NCBI RefSeq assembly: GCF_001591445.1
Contig: NZ_BCUX01000005.1
Span: forward strand, 1 to 64,000
Direction: 5' to 3'
DNA: 64,000 nucleotides
DNA from: Neobacillus drentensis NBRC 102427
GTDB lineage: Bacteria; Bacillota; Bacilli; Bacillales; Cytobacillaceae
The notes under the pieces: model-generated
The model's database searches: none
The model's input: the letters and a program-made list of their open reading frames with translations, nothing else
Told to the model about the DNA's origin: nothing
Shown: one piece after another, positions 26,214 to 36,397 of the stretch
Layout: every line of letters begins with the position of its first letter
Position numbering within the stretch: position 1 is the first letter of the stretch
Translations under genes and position numbers: made by a program

Positions 26214-28274
26214 TTATATCCTCGATATCGCAACCGCACATGCCTTAAATTCGGCAGTTCCTGAGATAGGATCAAACTCATTTAGGGTTAAGACATTGGT
26301 CGGTGTCTCACTCCAATGGAAGCTCATAAAAACGAGCCCTGGGACTACTTGTTCTGTTATCTTAGCCTTTACCTGCAGTTCTCCTCTTCTTGAGCGAACC
26401 TGAACCACTTCACCATCTGTTATCCCTAAAGCTGTTGCATCATTGGGATGGATATCCACAGTTTCTTCCGTTTGTTTTAATTTAACTCCAGCAGCATAAT
26501 GGCGTGTCTGAGAATGAGTATTGTAAGATTCATAACGCCTTCCAGTTGTTAGAACAAACGGATAATCAGCATCAGGTAGTTCTAATGGTGCCGTATAATC
26601 AACTGGTACAAATGCTGATTTTGTTGCTACCGACTCTGGTTGGTGGAACCTCTCATGCAAGATAAGTGTTCCTGGGTGGTTTTCATCAGGGCAAGGATAA
26701 TGAATTCCATATTCTTTATCAAGTCTTTCATAAGTTATGCCACCGTACATCTCGGCAGCTAGTTTTCTGACCTCATCCCAGATTTCTTCGCTGTTATTGT
26801 AGTGCATTGGATAACCCATTAACGTTGATAATTCACAAAGGATTTTCCAGTCTTCTTTCACATTAGGGTGTGGCTCTACTGCTTTACGAACCCGTTGAAC
26901 TCTACGGTCGGTGTTGGTATATGTTCCATCCACTTCCCCCCATGAACGTGCTGGCAATACAACATCAGCCATTTTTGCTGTTTCCGTTAGGAAAATATCT
27001 TGAACAATTAATAGGTCAAGCTTTTCAAACAATGCTTGTGTATGATTCATGTGAACATCGGCAAGGAGCGGGTTTTCACCAATCACATAAAGCGCCTTTA
27101 ATTCACCCGTCTCAATTCGATCAAAAGTTCTTGTTTGTGTGTCACCAACTCTAGGGTTTAGTTCAACATTCCATTCCCTTTCAAACCTGGCCCGGGAATC
27201 ATTATTTGCTATGCTCATTCCACCTGTTAGTTGGTTTGGCAAACATCCCATATCTCCTGCACCCTGAACATTATTCTGACCTCTAAGCGGCATGACACCA
27301 GCGCCTGGTTTCCCAATATTTCCAGTTAATAAAGCAAGATTTGCAATATCTAATACATTATTAACACCACAGTGATGCTCTGTAATCCCGAGCGTATATG
27401 CAATCATGGAACCGTTTGAAGCAGCATACTCTCTTGCCGTTGCAGCAATATCTTCCTCACTTAAACCGGTAATTGATGCAGCGTATTCTAAAGTAAAAGG
27501 CTCAACTTGTTTTTCTAACTTTTCGAAATCAATCGTAACTTGTTGGATAAACTCTGGATTGTATAAACCTTCTTTTAGGATCACTCGAATAATGGCATTG
27601 ATAAGAGCAATATCTGAGCCCACATTTAATTGCAAATGACGATGTGAGGATTTTACCATATCAATTTTCCTTGGGTCTACCACAATTATTTTCAAGCCTG
27701 CTTTTGCAGCTTTTTTCATCCGATTTGCAATGATAGGATGTGCTTCGGTTGTATTTGATCCCATCAAAAGTAGCACTTCTGCTCGATCAATATCATCTAA
27801 TGTATTAGTTGGTGAACCGCTTCCAAAAACAGTTGCCAGACCGGCAACGCTAGAAGCGTGTCAAGTACGGTTACAGCCATCAATATTGTTACTATTAATA
27901 ACCGCCCTCATAAATTTTTGGGTAACAAAATTGGATTCGTTTGTATTTCTTGCGCAAGCGAACATGGAAATCGAGTCTGGACCCCAAGCAGTTTTTATAT
28001 TGGATAATTGACTGGCAATGAATTGATAAGCTTCATCCCAAGTCGTTTCGACTAGCCTACCTGCTTTTCGGATGAGTGGAGACGTTAATCTATTTTTCGC
28101 ATGTACGTATTCATAGGCAAATGCACCTTTTACACATGTTTGCCCCTTGTTTACTGGTGCTTCCTTGTCGCCACGGATTTTCATAATTCGGTTGTCTTTG
28201 ACCTCAAGGACTAAGCCACAACCAGTACCACAGTATCCGCAGATTGTTTTAACAAAATTTGCTTCTCCCACCAT
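26214..28274 (-). CDS. fdhF: Selenocysteine-containing formate dehydrogenase alpha subunit
   Basis: Oxidises formate to CO2 at a bis-MGD molybdenum (or tungsten) centre. Read through an in-frame UGA (27861-27863) the protein is 686 residues, close to E. coli FdhH. N-terminal [4Fe-4S] cysteines are in CGYCGTGCGL plus QTCVKG. Sec138 lies in CNRT-U-HASSVAGLAT, then GSNTTEAHP and EHHCGVNN, and the C-terminal dinucleotide-binding domain with TTGRRYESYNTHSQTRH. The two halves are in the same frame, both keep family motifs up to the UGA, and a SECIS hairpin follows, so this is recoding rather than a broken gene. Start at 28274 after AGGGGAGTGAAA. No electron-transfer partner is adjacent. Needs SelA, SelB, SelC and SelD, none in this window. 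Confidence 0.93.
27832..27863 (-). promoter_or_regulatory. UGA selenocysteine codon and bacterial SECIS element
   Basis: The UGA is at 27861-27863. After 12 bases comes the stem GTTGCC (27848-27843), loop GGTCT (27842-27838) and GGCAAC (27837-27832), a perfect 6-bp hairpin. The E. coli fdhF SECIS has the same GGUCU apical loop, and the first G of the loop is the 19th base after the UGA in both. SelB is known to read this loop. Confidence 0.9.
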
Positions 28275-28419
28275 TTTCACTCCCCTTAAAAACATAATTA
28301 CCTATATAAACATATTAATCTATTTATGAAGATTATTGATTCCTTTTCGAAGAATTATTTGTCTATTTCTTGAATGAAAAATTTGGAAATAAAAAAAACG
28401 AGAGATTTGCTCCCCCGCT

Positions 28420-30576
28420 TTAGGCTGTTTTTGCTGGTAATAGGATATTAAAGGTTGTTCCTTTATTTGGTTCACTTTCAACAAAGACCTTACCGTTATG
28501 GCTTTCAATAATCTTAAAGCTAACCATTAAGCCTAAGCCATTACCATTTTTCTTCGTTGTGTAAAAGGGTTCTCCAAGTTTCTTTAATTTTTCTTTGGAA
28601 ATTCCGACACCGGTGTCTTGAATGGATATTTGAACATTGTTATCTTGGATCATTGTTTTCACATGAAGTTCGCCACCATTTGGCATAGCTTCAATACCAT
28701 TTTTGATGAAGTTTAACAATACCTGCTTTAAACGATTTTCATCACATTCAATCTGAATAATTTCCTGATTACAATCAAAAGTCAAACGAACATTTTTCTT
28801 CCTTGCATCAAATTCTAGCAACGAGACTACATTCTGAATAACAGGCACAACATTCTTTTCTTCTAATTCAACAGCCTTTGGTTTCGCTAATACCATAAAG
28901 TCTTCTACAATGGTATTAACCCGATCAATTTCATCGAGAATAATATTTAAAAACTCCATTCGCTCCGGATCTTTTTCATCTAATTGTAAGAATTCCGCGT
29001 AGCCTTTCATTGAAGTAAGTGGATTGCGAATTTCATGGGCAACACCCGCAGCTAATTGACCAACCGCTGCTAGTTTATCCTGTCGGTTGATTACCTCTTC
29101 TGTTCTCTTCCGTTCAGTAATATCATTTCGAATAGCAAGGTATTGGTAGGGATTTCCTTGACCATTAATAAATGGAACAATCGTTGTATCCACCCAATAA
29201 TAATTACCATCCTTAGCTTTATTTCGGATTTCGCCTTTCCAGACATTTCCTGACCCAATCGTTTTCCAAAGATTTTTGAAAAAGTCCTTTGAGTGGTAAC
29301 CGGAATTTAGAATATTGTGGTCCTTACCGAGTATCTCTTCTCGACTGTATTTAGATATCTCACAGAATTTGTCGTTAACACTGGTGATCATTCCTCTTGC
29401 ATCAGTAAATGCAACAATCGAGGATTGGTCAAGAGCAAATTTTATATCAATATTCTCTTTGATTGTTTCTTTAAGATGCTCTTCTGCCAGTTTTCGATCA
29501 GAAATATCTGACCGTATTGCAATATATTGAACAGGTTTACCTTTATTATTCAAAAAAGGAACAATGGTGGTATCGACCCAATAAAACGTGCCATCCTTTG
29601 CTTTATTTCGGATTTCCCCACGCCAGATTTTCCCCGATCGAATCGTACTCCATAAGTCTTTGAAAAACTCTCTGGAATGGAAGCCCGAATTTAAAATTCT
29701 ATGGTTCTTTCCGATAATCTCTTCCTGATTATACTTGGAAATTTCTTCGAATTTATCATTTACATAGATAATATTTCCAACAGGGTCCGTAATGGCAACA
29801 ATGGTTGAAGCATCTAAAGCAGCTTTGATGTCCTTTAAGTTAGTATCTGATGTCACTAATTGTTTACTAATTAATGTACTCGATAAGATTAATCCACCGA
29901 TTATTAAAATAGATACGAACAGTACCAAGTATAAGAAAAGCGGACTATCCACACTTGAACTATCTAGAGTCGTTGTCGTAATCGTGGCTCTTGTTAACAG
30001 AAAATGTCCTTCGATAATTGCTAATGACATAATTATCGCACTTATAGGTTTTAACCAAACCTGATTGCTATTGGTAAAGCTTTTTGATGAAAAAAGTATC
30101 CAGAGAGAAAATAAAAAGGAACCAAAGATTAAGAGTCCTGAAATCAGAAGCAATAAGAAATTATATTTAATATTTCCATTCATAGCATATAAACCGATGA
30201 CATGTATGGAAATTACTGCAAAGGTTAGGAATACACTCCCGAGGATTAAATGGTTAAATTTAATTTGTTTTCCATAAAATGAGAGGAAAGCCATTCCTGT
30301 AAAGGCAATTCCTATGACCATTGAAAGTAATGTTAGTGGAATATGATAGCTCGCAAACCGATTGGTATCTGCGGAAATGAGACCAATAAAGTTCATAATC
30401 CATATCCCGACTCCCATAGATAGCGTTCCGCATAAAAAGAGAAGTCTCTTATTTTTATTCTGTTCAGATGACTTTATTAAAGTAAACATATCTAATGCAG
30501 TATAAGCTGCCATGATGGTTAAACCAATGGCAATTATAATGAAATAAGGCTGAAAAGTCCCAATCATTGCATTCAT
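28420..30576 (-). CDS. Membrane sensor histidine kinase, degenerate MHYT plus two PAS domains
   Basis: A 718-residue kinase. N-terminal seven-helix MHYT-like sensor (about 1-245), but the motifs are degraded: MGVGIWIMNFIGL has Asn for the expected His, and the next repeats read SIHVIGLYAM and EGHFLLTRA. Two near-duplicate PAS-PAC units follow (about 254-370 and 382-495; shared RGEIRNKAKDG/KGEIRNKAKDG and YWVDTTIVPF). The HisKA domain has GVAHEIRNPLTSMKGYAEFL (His about 514), and HATPase shows LKQVLLNFIKNGIEAMPNGG and GNGLGLMVSF. No response regulator is adjacent, as for the orphan phosphorelay kinases KinA-E. RBS GGGGGAGG. It could feed the sporulation phosphorelay or respond to respiration; both are inference. 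Confidence 0.9.
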   Translation of the reverse strand: MNAMIGTFQPYFIIIAIGLTIMAAYTALDMFTLIKSSEQNKNKRLLFLCGTLSMGVGIWIMNFIGLISADTNRFASYHIPLTLLSMVIGIAFTGMAFLSFYGKQIKFNHLILGSVFLTFAVISIHVIGLYAMNGNIKYNFLLLLISGLLIFGSFLFSLWILFSSKSFTNSNQVWLKPISAIIMSLAIIEGHFLLTRATITTTTLDSSSVDSPLFLYLVLFVSILIIGGLILSSTLISKQLVTSDTNLKDIKAALDASTIVAITDPVGNIIYVNDKFEEISKYNQEEIIGKNHRILNSGFHSREFFKDLWSTIRSGKIWRGEIRNKAKDGTFYWVDTTIVPFLNNKGKPVQYIAIRSDISDRKLAEEHLKETIKENIDIKFALDQSSIVAFTDARGMITSVNDKFCEISKYSREEILGKDHNILNSGYHSKDFFKNLWKTIGSGNVWKGEIRNKAKDGNYYWVDTTIVPFINGQGNPYQYLAIRNDITERKRTEEVINRQDKLAAVGQLAAGVAHEIRNPLTSMKGYAEFLQLDEKDPERMEFLNIILDEIDRVNTIVEDFMVLAKPKAVELEEKNVVPVIQNVVSLLEFDARKKNVRLTFDCNQEIIQIECDENRLKQVLLNFIKNGIEAMPNGGELHVKTMIQDNNVQISIQDTGVGISKEKLKKLGEPFYTTKKNGNGLGLMVSFKIIESHNGKVFVESEPNKGTTFNILLPAKTA

Positions 30577-30875
30577 TTACCAGCCTCCCCCTATTTCCAC
30601 ATTGCTTTTCTACTATGATTGTAATGGAAATCGCAATGTTATGGAAGCATTAAATATCGAAGATTGTCATTTTCCTTATATTTTAACCGATAAATTATTT
30701 TTTCCATTAAACCTTTTAAAAATGGAATAAATTCGAATTTGTGATAAAAGCCTTATTTATTAAAATGGGGCAATTTTTTTAAAAAAAAGCCTACACATTT
30801 TTATTTATTTCAGCTATACTGTACTATAACAAGAACGTCATAAATAAACTGTATTAATAAAGGAGGAGTTTTATT
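30577..30875. other. Intergenic region, divergent promoters
   Basis: About 300 bp between the divergent kinase and yhfH-like genes, very A+T-rich. Near the right end CTATACT and TATAAC around 30820-30830 could be the -10 of the yhfH-like gene. No operator or gene is seen. Confidence 0.35.
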
Positions 30876-31010
30876 ATGTTAATGAATCCAGTTGAGTTTT
30901 TCCGTACTTTGCAAAAAAAGGAATGTTGTGAATGTGGTCAGCATATGGAGGAACAAGCAGAAAGTTACTTTATGGAATGTGACCGCTGCTTAGCAAAAAA
31001 AGAAGAATAG
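30876..31010 (+). CDS. yhfH: YhfH-family small zinc-ribbon protein
   Basis: A 44-residue protein MLMNPVEFFRTLQKKECCEC followed by GQHMEEQAESYFMECDRCLAKKEE. Two CxxC pairs (CCEC and CDRC) can bind one zinc. This arrangement and length match the YhfH family found in Bacilli. RBS AAGGAGGAG. A terminator follows immediately. Function unknown. Confidence 0.8.
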   Translation: MLMNPVEFFRTLQKKECCECGQHMEEQAESYFMECDRCLAKKEE

Positions 31011-31016
31011 AACTTC

Positions 31017-31043
31017 AAAGCTCTCCTTTTTGGAGAGTTTTTT
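31017..31043 (+). terminator. Terminator of yhfH-like gene
   Basis: AAAGCTCTCC (31017-31026) and GGAGAGTTTTTT (31032-31043), five-base loop. Confidence 0.85.
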
Positions 31044-31155
31044 GTTGTCATGCGAAGATGATGGTATATATTCAATTTATTTCCGTTTTGGAGAGAATTA
31101 GCCAAGCATAAACCCTATCTGCGAAGCGAAACCTTAAGATAAGGAGTTGAAATGA

Positions 31156-31320
31156 ATGTTTAATTTTCGTAAGGACCGATCTAGAGAATCTTTAAAAGAA
31201 ACGTTTGCCGATAATACCAAAACGGTTTCCGGGGATTCTGTAGATGAGCTTAGAAATCTTGAAGAAGCTAATACCTTGATTAGTGGGGATGAAATTCAAC
31301 AACAAAATGAAAATTTATAG
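31156..31320 (+). CDS. Small hypothetical protein (54 aa)
   Basis: Encodes MFNFRKDRSRESLKETFADN followed by TKTVSGDSVDELRNLEEAN and a Gln/Asn-rich end. Soluble and charged. Preceded by AAGGAGTTGAA. An earlier ATG at 31152 reads only three codons, so 31156 is the start; this overlapping mini-start (ATGAATGTTTAA) is odd and could affect translation. No family recognised. Confidence 0.6.
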   Translation: MFNFRKDRSRESLKETFADNTKTVSGDSVDELRNLEEANTLISGDEIQQQNENL

Positions 31321-31390
31321 AGAGGCGCTTAAACCACATGGGAATGATTGAAATATGATGCACATTTTTTCGATTTTGTGAATAAGAAAA

Positions 31391-31413
31391 GACTGTCAAT
31401 TCTTAATGACAGT
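31391..31413. terminator. Bidirectional terminator
   Basis: GACTGTCA (31391-31398) pairs with TGACAGTC (31406-31413), flanked by A and T runs, between convergent small genes. Confidence 0.8.
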
Positions 31414-31433
31414 CTTTATAAATATTTAATTTA

Positions 31434-31619
31434 TTAAATTTGTGGAAGCTCTCTCATTTCCTGTAGCATTTCATTGCCACACATTGGGCAGAGTAAGTCA
31501 TCTGCAACAAAATCCTTCCTCATCCAACCTATACATGCTTCATCAATACATGAATAAATTTCAGTATCAACCAAGATTGTTTCAATTTCTTCTTCTTTCG
31601 CTCTTTTACCATAAAAAAT
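31434..31619 (-). CDS. ydjO: YdjO-like cold-inducible zinc-ribbon protein, possible ATT start
   Basis: About 61 residues with Cys pairs in YSCIDEACIGWMRKDF and LLCPMCGNEM, and the GWMRKDF core characteristic of the YdjO family. The ribosome-binding site GGAGG lies at 31628-31632 and no ATG, GTG or TTG follows it in frame. The next suitable codon is ATT at 31617-31619, which gives the family-like start (M)FYGKRAKEEE. An upstream in-frame TTG at 31652 has no ribosome-binding site and would translate through the GGAGG. The family call is firm; the start is inference. Confidence 0.75.
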   Translation of the reverse strand: MFYGKRAKEEEIETILVDTEIYSCIDEACIGWMRKDFVADDLLCPMCGNEMLQEMRELPQI

Positions 31620-31697
31620 GGGAACCGCCTCCTTTTTTATTAGTATGTACAAAAAAGTGACTTTTCATTTCCAGAAACCTTAGGAGTGATAAAAAGA

Positions 31698-31838
31698 ATG
31701 ATGAATCAAAAAAGATATACGAATGTGGGAACGGATATCGAAGAAGTGAAAAAGTTAAACAGCCAATCCGGCTTGAGTTACAATGAAGTCAAGAATTTAC
31801 TGGCGCAAAGGTATTTTGATAATAAAAAGAAAGACTAA
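31698..31838 (+). CDS. Small protein resembling gamma-type SASP segments (46 aa)
   Basis: Sequence MMNQKRYTNVGTDIEEVKKL then NSQSGLSYNEVKNLLAQRYFDNKKKD. The GTDIEEVKKLNSQSG part resembles the repeat of gamma-type small acid-soluble spore proteins (GTDxxEVKxQNAQS), but it occurs once and the protein is shorter. RBS TAGGAGTGAT. Terminator follows. A spore role is a guess from this motif. Confidence 0.6.
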   Translation: MMNQKRYTNVGTDIEEVKKLNSQSGLSYNEVKNLLAQRYFDNKKKD

Positions 31839-31845
31839 AAATTTT

Positions 31846-31869
31846 AAGCCTTCCTTAATAGGAAGGCTT
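31846..31869. terminator. Bidirectional terminator
   Basis: AAGCCTTCC (31846-31854) with GGAAGGCTT (31861-31869), six-base loop. Confidence 0.85.
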
Positions 31870-31874
31870 TCCTT

Positions 31875-32552
31875 CTAGATGAAATACGGAAGTAAAAAGG
31901 GTAATATTAACGATACTAATAACGCAGCAATTCCCATAGCTGCACCTGCAACGGCTCCCTGGATGTCGCCCTCCTTGACGGCTTCTGCTGTCCCTATTCC
32001 ATGAGCGATTGTCCCAATTGACAAACCACGCGCAAAGGGATGATGGATTTTAAACATACTCAACAGCTTAGGCCCAAACATGGCTCCAATCATTCCTGTA
32101 ATAATAACAAAAGCGGCAATGAGTGATACGTTTGCCTTTATTATTTTGCCAATTTCTGTTGCAACTGGAACAGTAACAGACTTAATCGTTAATGAAAGAA
32201 GGAACATTTTAGAGAAATAAAAACACTTCGCAATAACAATGGCAGAGGTAATCGTTGTAAATGTTCCAATTAAAAGCCCTACACAAGCAGCAATCAGGTA
32301 CTTCGAAATCAACTCCCGATTCTTATAGATTGGCACTGCTAATGCTACGGTTGCTGGTCCTAGCAGATAAGTCATGATTTTTTTTGCAGGGATATATTCC
32401 TGATAATTAATATGTGATACAAGTAACAGGAAAATAACGATTGCTGTACTTAAAAACACTGGACTAGTTAATGGAGAGGAATATCTTTGACCAAGCCTCC
32501 GCGATAATTTATAAACGATAGTCGTTAACAAAATACTATAAGCTGTGATCAT
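31875..32552 (-). CDS. LrgB/CidB-family membrane protein
   Basis: A 225-residue integral membrane protein. The family signatures AVPIYKNRELISKY, SVTVPVATEIGKIIKAN and GTIAHGIGTAEAVKEGDIQGAVAG are clear. Works with the LrgA/CidA partner encoded just upstream (17-nt overlap). LrgAB/CidAB proteins are holin-like; in B. subtilis the PftAB/YsbAB relatives import pyruvate, so pyruvate or other overflow metabolites are candidate substrates. Which subfamily this pair belongs to cannot be decided here. Confidence 0.88.
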   Translation of the reverse strand: MITAYSILLTTIVYKLSRRLGQRYSSPLTSPVFLSTAIVIFLLLVSHINYQEYIPAKKIMTYLLGPATVALAVPIYKNRELISKYLIAACVGLLIGTFTTITSAIVIAKCFYFSKMFLLSLTIKSVTVPVATEIGKIIKANVSLIAAFVIITGMIGAMFGPKLLSMFKIHHPFARGLSIGTIAHGIGTAEAVKEGDIQGAVAGAAMGIAALLVSLILPFLLPYFI

Positions 32553-32928
32553 GGGAATTTACATTTACTTTTTCTTTTTTCAAAATAACAGATTGCGTAG
32601 CTTTTCCAGCTGATAACAATCCAATAAATGCACTTGTTACTAATACAAAGAGGATAATCATTCCCTTATGAAGGAAGATTGGCCCTAATGTCATTAATCC
32701 TACTGCTATTGGAATGAAAAAAAAGCTTAAATGTTTTAATAACCATGTGGCTGCAACATCTATTTGTTCCACTTTTATTACACGTGTCCAGAGTAAAAAT
32801 AATAGGAGTAAAATACCGATTACATTTCCTGGGATTTTCAAATGAAGAATTCGTCCGATTTGAGTTCCAATCTGATAAATCACAATTAATATCAATAGTT
32901 GACTAAGAAATATCAGTATTTTTTTCAC
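32536..32928 (-). CDS. LrgA/CidA-family holin-like protein
   Basis: A 130-residue, four-helix membrane protein with the signature GTQIGRILHLKIPGNVIGIL and LLKHLSFFFIPIAVGLM. GTG start after GGAGGGGCATT. First gene of the two-gene operon with the LrgB-family gene. No LytR/LytS-type regulator is adjacent. Confidence 0.88.
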   Translation of the reverse strand: MKKILIFLSQLLILIVIYQIGTQIGRILHLKIPGNVIGILLLLFLLWTRVIKVEQIDVAATWLLKHLSFFFIPIAVGLMTLGPIFLHKGMIILFVLVTSAFIGLLSAGKATQSVILKKEKVNVNSHDHSL

Positions 32929-33111
32929 ACAATGCCCCTCCTATTCCCTGGTTTACCAGATCCTGCATATAGTATTCAGAATATTTTAAAAGTTAATTCA
33001 ATAATAATACAGTATATAGGAATCACTTATACTTTGCACTAACTTTTGTTCACAAAATATCCATATCTTTTTTCTATTAACTTCTTTATCTTAAAGGTAG
33101 GAGGGATACAT

Positions 33112-33714
33112 ATGAAGAAGATCTATTTAATATGCAGTCTTACAGTACTAATCGGGATTGCAGCAGGAATTTCTTTCTTTCTCGTTCGCGATGCAAATGC
33201 GAAAATACCTGCAGAAGTTACCTTGATAGACCAAAATGGTGATTCATATAATTTTGGTAAGGACCGGACTAAATTAAAACTAGTTGAATTCATCTACACA
33301 CATTGCCCTGATATATGTCCAACCACTACACAAAAAATGATTGACTTGAAAAGTGACTTTGAAAAGGTCGGTGTTTTTGGTAAGGAGATTGAATTTTTAA
33401 CAATTACCATCGATCCTTATCGAGACACACCCGAGGTCTTAACTGATTATATGAAGGGGTTTGAGATAGATAACAACAAACAATGGTTGTTTTTAACAGG
33501 AGAAAAGGCAAACATTAAAAGGGATAGACAACAACTAAAAAAAGTGACGGATGCAATGCAATTTCAATTTAAAGACCCAGGTAATGGTCAATTCGTCCAT
33601 TCAACCTTTACTTTTTTGGTTGATGAGAATAATAAATTTATTGCCAAATTTCCGATGGGAAAAGGCTTTGATAAAAAAGAAGTTTACAACAAGGTCATGG
33701 ATAAGATTGAATAA
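33112..33714 (+). CDS. SCO1/SenC-family protein
   Basis: A membrane-anchored thioredoxin-fold copper chaperone for cytochrome oxidase CuA assembly. About 200 residues: N-terminal membrane anchor, then HCPDICPTTT with the CxxxC copper/redox motif (Cys65, Cys69) and the third ligand His163 in FVHSTFTFLVD. TIDPYRDTPEVLTDYM is also family-typical. Start at 33112 after GGTAGGAGGGATACAT; the frame is open upstream to 33046 but without a ribosome-binding site. Monocistronic. Confidence 0.9.
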   Translation: MKKIYLICSLTVLIGIAAGISFFLVRDANAKIPAEVTLIDQNGDSYNFGKDRTKLKLVEFIYTHCPDICPTTTQKMIDLKSDFEKVGVFGKEIEFLTITIDPYRDTPEVLTDYMKGFEIDNNKQWLFLTGEKANIKRDRQQLKKVTDAMQFQFKDPGNGQFVHSTFTFLVDENNKFIAKFPMGKGFDKKEVYNKVMDKIE

Positions 33715-33716
33715 AA

Positions 33717-33752
33717 AAAAGCGATTAGCCCACTTGGGATTAATCGCTTTTT
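33717..33752 (+). terminator. Terminator of the SCO gene
   Basis: GCGATTA (33721-33727) pairs with TAATCGC (33741-33747), A-run before and T5 after. Confidence 0.8.
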
Positions 33753-33770
33753 ACTAATTTTGCTTCCTAT

Positions 33771-33905
33771 TTAATTAACAGATGAAGGGTATTTTTTTAA
33801 TTGCTGTAAAGAAATAAGGTAATTAGACTTCGGTTTGGTTAAACTCGCTTTTATACCGGCCTTTTTTAACTTGTTTACGAGTTCAGTCAGTTGATTTTTT
33901 GTCAT
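33771..33905 (-). CDS. Small hypothetical protein (44 aa)
   Basis: Encodes MTKNQLTELVNKLKKAGIKA followed by SLTKPKSNYLISLQQLKKYPSSVN. It is basic and looks like a short helix-loop-helix. Preceded by AAGGTGTGAGAAAG. The coding potential (Lys/Leu pattern, proper start and stop) is fair; no family recognised. It shares the terminator at 33717-33752 with the convergent SCO gene. Confidence 0.55.
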   Translation of the reverse strand: MTKNQLTELVNKLKKAGIKASLTKPKSNYLISLQQLKKYPSSVN

Positions 33906-34058
33906 CTTTCTCACACCTTCTTTTACTTGCTATATACCCCAATTCTACAACAAAAATATGAATAAAGTGTGAAATCCGAGAAATTTTTTTAGAAAATTTT
34001 TCTTTAAAAATGAACTCTAACTTAAAGAATTCGCTCTTCTTCTATTTTAATGGTATAA

Positions 34059-35714
<1,656 letters not shown>

Positions 35715-35720
35715 AAAAAA

Positions 35721-35757
35721 ACAAGCACCCACATACAATAAGTGGGTGCTTGTTTTT
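35721..35757. terminator. Bidirectional terminator
   Basis: AAGCACCCAC (35723-35732) with GTGGGTGCTT (35742-35751), A9 before and T8 after. It serves the ABC-F gene and the convergent yuzL-like gene. Confidence 0.88.
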
Positions 35758-35889
35758 TTAATCTTTTTTCTGTTTTCTTCTCGATGATGGTTCAGTACGT
35801 GAACCTGTTTCAGTAGTTGTTGTTCCCTGGCCTTCTACTTGCGAGGAAGCCAATCCGATGGTTGAAGGATCCTTTTTACGTTTTCCCAT
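35758..35889 (-). CDS. YuzL-family small protein (43 aa)
   Basis: Encodes MGKRKKDPSTIGLASSQVEG then QGTTTTETGSRTEPSSRRKQKKD. The KRKKDPSTxGLxxxxVEGQG start and Thr/Ser-rich, basic end match the YuzL-like family of Bacilli (unstructured, possibly spore-associated). Preceded by GGGGAGGTGTAAAA. Its stop overlaps the bidirectional terminator. Confidence 0.75.
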   Translation of the reverse strand: MGKRKKDPSTIGLASSQVEGQGTTTTETGSRTEPSSRRKQKKD

Positions 35890-35989
35890 TTTTACACCTC
35901 CCCTATTAGCTTTTGGATGATTAAAGCTACTTATTCCGAATAATTTAGCTAAAGTTAAGCAAAATAATCTAGAGGAGGAGGTGTTTTGT

Positions 35990-36232
35990 ATGGCAAAAAT
36001 TGGTGTAGAACAATCTCTTGGACAAGTTCAGGCAGCTTTACGTGAAAAAGGTCATGATGTAGTTGAATTAAAACAGGAGTCAGACGCTCAGAATTGTGAT
36101 TGCTGTGTAGTAACAGGACTAGATTCAAACGTAATGGGGATGCAGGATACCTTTACAAAGGGCTCAGTTATTGACGCAAGCGGCCTGTCTGCTGACGAAG
36201 TATGTCAACAAGTCGAAAGTAGACTACAATAA
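35990..36232 (+). CDS. ykuS: UPF0180 family protein YkuS
   Basis: An 80-residue protein [20 protein letters not shown] ... [20 protein letters not shown] ... [18 protein letters not shown], matching YkuS along its whole length. Four Cys (CDCC cluster plus C near the end) are conserved but no function is established. The start at 35990 follows GAGGAGGAGGTGTTTTGT; the three codons before it are not part of the family. Confidence 0.9.
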   Translation: MAKIGVEQSLGQVQAALREKGHDVVELKQESDAQNCDCCVVTGLDSNVMGMQDTFTKGSVIDASGLSADEVCQQVESRLQ

Positions 36233-36247
36233 TCAAGTAATTTTCTC

Positions 36248-36277
36248 AAAAGACTAAAGGTTTTACTTTAGTCTTTT
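36248..36277 (+). terminator. Terminator of ykuS
   Basis: AAAAGACTAAAG (36248-36259) with CTTTAGTCTTTT (36266-36277), then more T. Confidence 0.85.
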
Positions 36278-36351
36278 TTTATTTCAGTGGCAAAACTCGA
36301 CGATGCATTAATGGAAATCTTTAATGATACTTGCAACTAATGTAACACAAA

Positions 36352-36387
36352 AAAGCCATGAGAGGGTTTCATCCTTTTCATGGCTTT
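36352..36387 (-). terminator. Terminator of the carboxypeptidase gene
   Basis: AAAGCCATGA (36352-36361) with TCATGGCTTT (36378-36387), then T on the minus strand. Confidence 0.8.
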
Positions 36388-36397
36388 AATCGTTCAA

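Noticed and set aside
27776-27863. A frameshift or nonsense pseudogene in the formate dehydrogenase gene
   Set aside because: Both halves are in the same frame, conserved motifs continue across the TGA, and a SECIS hairpin with the known loop lies at the correct distance.
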